Of a DNA stretch of 64,000 nucleotides, positions 62,268 through 64,000 are shown piece after piece (positions within the stretch are counted from its first letter, which is position 1; each line of letters opens with the position of its first letter). Where the stretch lies: positions 1 through 64,000 of the forward strand of contig NZ_JALCYY010000010.1 of the NCBI RefSeq assembly GCF_022690685.1, in the 5' to 3' direction. Source of the DNA: Anaeromyxobacter terrae. Lineage in GTDB: Bacteria; Myxococcota; Myxococcia; Myxococcales; Anaeromyxobacteraceae. Below the pieces are notes generated by a model that saw only the letters and a program-made list of their open reading frames with translations, was not told the origin of the DNA and ran no database searches. The position numbers and the translations under genes are program-made.

Positions 62268-64000
62268 ATGAGCAACGCCACGTTGATCGACACGACGAAG
62301 TGCATCGGGTGCCGCTCCTGCCAGGTCACCTGCAAGCAGTGGAACGACATGCCGGCGGAGCAGACGCAGCTCCAGCCTTCCGCAGGCATGCAGAACCCGC
62401 TCACGCTCTCGGCGAAGACCCTGTGCGTCATCACCGCGCACGAGGTCGACGCCCCGAGCGCGCCGGGCGGGATGCAGTACGTCTTCGCGAAGCGCCAGTG
62501 CATGCACTGTGACGAGCCGGCCTGCGCGTCGGCCTGCCCGGTGACGGCCATCCACAAGACGAAGGAAGGGCCGGTCGTCTACGACGAGTCGAAGTGCATC
62601 GGCTGCCGCTACTGCATGTGGGCCTGCCCGTGGAGCGTGCCCATGGCGGAGTGGGACTCGCTCGCGCCGAAGATCCACAAGTGCGACATGTGCCACGACC
62701 GGGCGCTCCAGCCCGCGCCGGCGCTCCGCAACGGCGAGGCGCTCACCGGCGAGGACCAGAAGCGCTTCGCGGCGGCCATCGCGCTGCCGGCCTGCGTGAA
62801 GCAGTGCCCGGCGGGCGCGCTGAAGTTCGGCGATCGCGAGGAGCTCCTCCGCGAGGCCCGCGAGCGGATGGCGGCGAGCCCGGGGAAGTACGTCGACCAC
62901 GTCTACGGCGAGAGGGAGGCCGGCGGCACGAACATGCTGTACCTCGCGAGCGTGCCGTTCGCGGAGCTCGGGTTCCCGCAGGTCGGGACCGACGCCCTCC
63001 CGAGGCGGAGCGCGGTCGCGCTCGGTGCGGTGCCGCCCGCCGTCATCGGCGTGGGCGCCGCGCTCGGCGGGGCCTACGCGCTGCACAAGCGCCGCGAGGA
63101 GGTCGCGAAGGTGGAGCCGAGGTCGATCAAGAAGGCCGCGAGGCCGGACGCGCACGACCACCACGTCGAGTTCGCGCCCGTCACGTCGAAGCTCTGGACG
63201 CCCGCGAACATCCTGCTCGCGGCGCTCATGGCCTTCGGCGGCGTCTCCTTCGTGGCCCGGTTCGCCCTCGGCCTCGGCCGCTCGACGAACCTGTCCGACA
63301 CCTGGGCGTGGGGCCTCTGGATCGTCTTCGACCTCGTCTGGATCGCGGTGGCGGCGGGCGCGTTCGCCACGGCCGGCCTCATCTACGTGTTCCAGCGGAA
63401 GGACCTCTACTCCATCGGCCGCTCCGCCGTGCTGATGGGGCTCCTCAGCTACTCGTTCGTCACGGTGACGCTGCTCGCCGACCTCGGCATGCCGTGGCAC
63501 TTCTGGCAGCTCGCGCTGAACGCCCCCGAGCACTCGGCGATGTTCGAGGTCTCCTGGTGCGTCGGCCTCTACGTGACGGTCCTCCTCGCCGAGTTCCTGC
63601 CGGTGCCGTTCGAGCGCTGGGGCATGAAGGCGGCGATGGAGACCTGGAAGCGCTGGTCGCCCGTCTACGTGGTCTTCGCCATCTCGGCGTTCGTGTACCT
63701 GATGTCCCGTAACCTCGTGTACACGGGCCTCGCCGCGGCGACCTTCGGCTTCATGGCCTGGGCGTTCCGCGCGCAGCCGGGCAAGAAGGCCGAGCCCATC
63801 ATGCTCGCCATCGCGGCGGTGACGTTCTCCACGATGCACCAGAGCTCGCTCGGGTCGCTGTTCCTCCTCATGCCCGACAAGCTCGCCAAGGGGTGGTGGT
63901 CGCCGGTGATGCCGGTCTACTTCTTCCTCTCCTCGGTCGCGGCGGGCGTGGCGCTCATGGTCATCGTCGAGATGTGGATCGCGAAGGGCTTCAAGCGCGC
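62268..64000 (+). CDS. Fe-S subunit fused to NrfD/HybB-type membrane subunit (3' end outside window)
   Basis: Open frame from the ATG at 62268 to the window edge (577 codons, no stop). Residues about 1-215 are an FdnH/HybA-like ferredoxin subunit with the cysteine sets CIGCRSCQVTC, CMHCDEPACASACP, CIGCRYCMWACP, CDMCHD and CVKQCPAGA, enough for four [4Fe-4S] clusters. A single helix follows (about 245-265), like the C-terminal anchor of FdnH. Then, without a stop, comes an NrfD/HybB-type region with at least eight helices (from about 310: KLWTPANILLAALMAFGG, WGLWIVFDLVWIAVAAGAF, WHFWQLALNAPEHSAMFEVSW, SSLGSLFLLMP). This module normally is a separate quinone-reacting protein without haem. The fusion replaces FdnI, the usual cytochrome b subunit. 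It lies 29 bp after fdnG and has AAAGGAACG before the ATG. Confidence 0.9.
   Translation, partial: MSNATLIDTTKCIGCRSCQVTCKQWNDMPAEQTQLQPSAGMQNPLTLSAKTLCVITAHEVDAPSAPGGMQYVFAKRQCMHCDEPACASACPVTAIHKTKEGPVVYDESKCIGCRYCMWACPWSVPMAEWDSLAPKIHKCDMCHDRALQPAPALRNGEALTGEDQKRFAAAIALPACVKQCPAGALKFGDREELLREARERMAASPGKYVDHVYGEREAGGTNMLYLASVPFAELGFPQVGTDALPRRSAVALGAVPPAVIGVGAALGGAYALHKRREEVAKVEPRSIKKAARPDAHDHHVEFAPVTSKLWTPANILLAALMAFGGVSFVARFALGLGRSTNLSDTWAWGLWIVFDLVWIAVAAGAFATAGLIYVFQRKDLYSIGRSAVLMGLLSYSFVTVTLLADLGMPWHFWQLALNAPEHSAMFEVSWCVGLYVTVLLAEFLPVPFERWGMKAAMETWKRWSPVYVVFAISAFVYLMSRNLVYTGLAAATFGFMAWAFRAQPGKKAEPIMLAIAAVTFSTMHQSSLGSLFLLMPDKLAKGWWSPVMPVYFFLSSVAAGVALMVIVEMWIAKGFKR

Noticed and set aside
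1-64000. tRNA, rRNA or integration (att) sites
   Set aside because: None was recognised by eye; a covariance-model scan (tRNAscan-SE, Infernal) would be decisive and could not be run.

Overview
The window is very GC-rich DNA (roughly three quarters G+C by eye, codon third positions almost always G or C). Gene content and style fit a myxobacterium of the Anaeromyxobacter type: giant multiheme c-type cytochrome with CxxxxCH/CxxCH repeats, a selenocysteine formate dehydrogenase, sigma-54 control, GTG starts and many apparently leaderless genes. The genus is an inference from style and families, not from a database match.

Layout. 1-8.9 kb: 3' end of a polytopic membrane protein, a secreted subtilisin-like protease with a PA insert, PEP synthase, a DUF3943 exported protein. 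8.9-16.6 kb: GT39-type glycosyltransferase, Hsp20, a divergent MFS transporter/LysR pair sharing a palindrome, a secreted beta-propeller, a GMC oxidoreductase. 16.6-17.36 kb: composite intergenic repeat (hexamer arrays around a core of about 280 bp). 17.4-27.2 kb: alpha-glucan metabolism (MalQ, GlgE and a maltokinase-GlgB fusion), interrupted by an HNH endonuclease gene with imperfect inverted repeats around it. 27.3-31.5 kb: receiver protein and histidine kinase, then a lipoprotein beta-propeller. 31.5-44.1 kb: housekeeping and stress genes (DedA, DksA-like, Zn-alcohol dehydrogenase, YbaK, hemolysin III family, osmolyte-type ABC transporter with a binding-protein/permease fusion, hemerythrin, class I fumarase, aldo/keto reductase). 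It includes a candidate protein with two in-frame UGA codons (35095). 44.1-46.5 kb: a second hexamer array, an IS481-type element and the second copy of the core repeat. 46.5-52.7 kb: one gene for a lipoprotein-like cytochrome of about 2,076 residues with, by hand count, 58 haem-binding motifs in ten tandem five-haem units. 52.8-64 kb: tandem universal stress protein, then a formate dehydrogenase locus.

The formate dehydrogenase locus reads as one system. An AcoR-type sigma-54 activator lies upstream of the dehydrogenase. Between them are two TGTCAC/GTGACA palindromes followed about 110 bp later by a textbook -24/-12 promoter. The catalytic subunit is Tat-exported and has an in-frame UGA (Sec192) with a SECIS-like hairpin. 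The next gene fuses the iron-sulfur subunit to an NrfD/HybB-type quinone-reacting membrane module and runs off the window. On the other strand, a Cache-HAMP-PAS sensor without any output domain overlaps the start of fdhD by ATGA, so the sensor and the dehydrogenase maturation factor are probably translated together. Periplasmic formate oxidation feeding the quinone pool, with large outer multiheme cytochromes as electron exit, is a consistent physiological picture (inference).

Many leaderless-looking starts share a TAnnnT box 6-8 nt before the initiation codon. No tRNA, rRNA or CRISPR array was noticed by eye.
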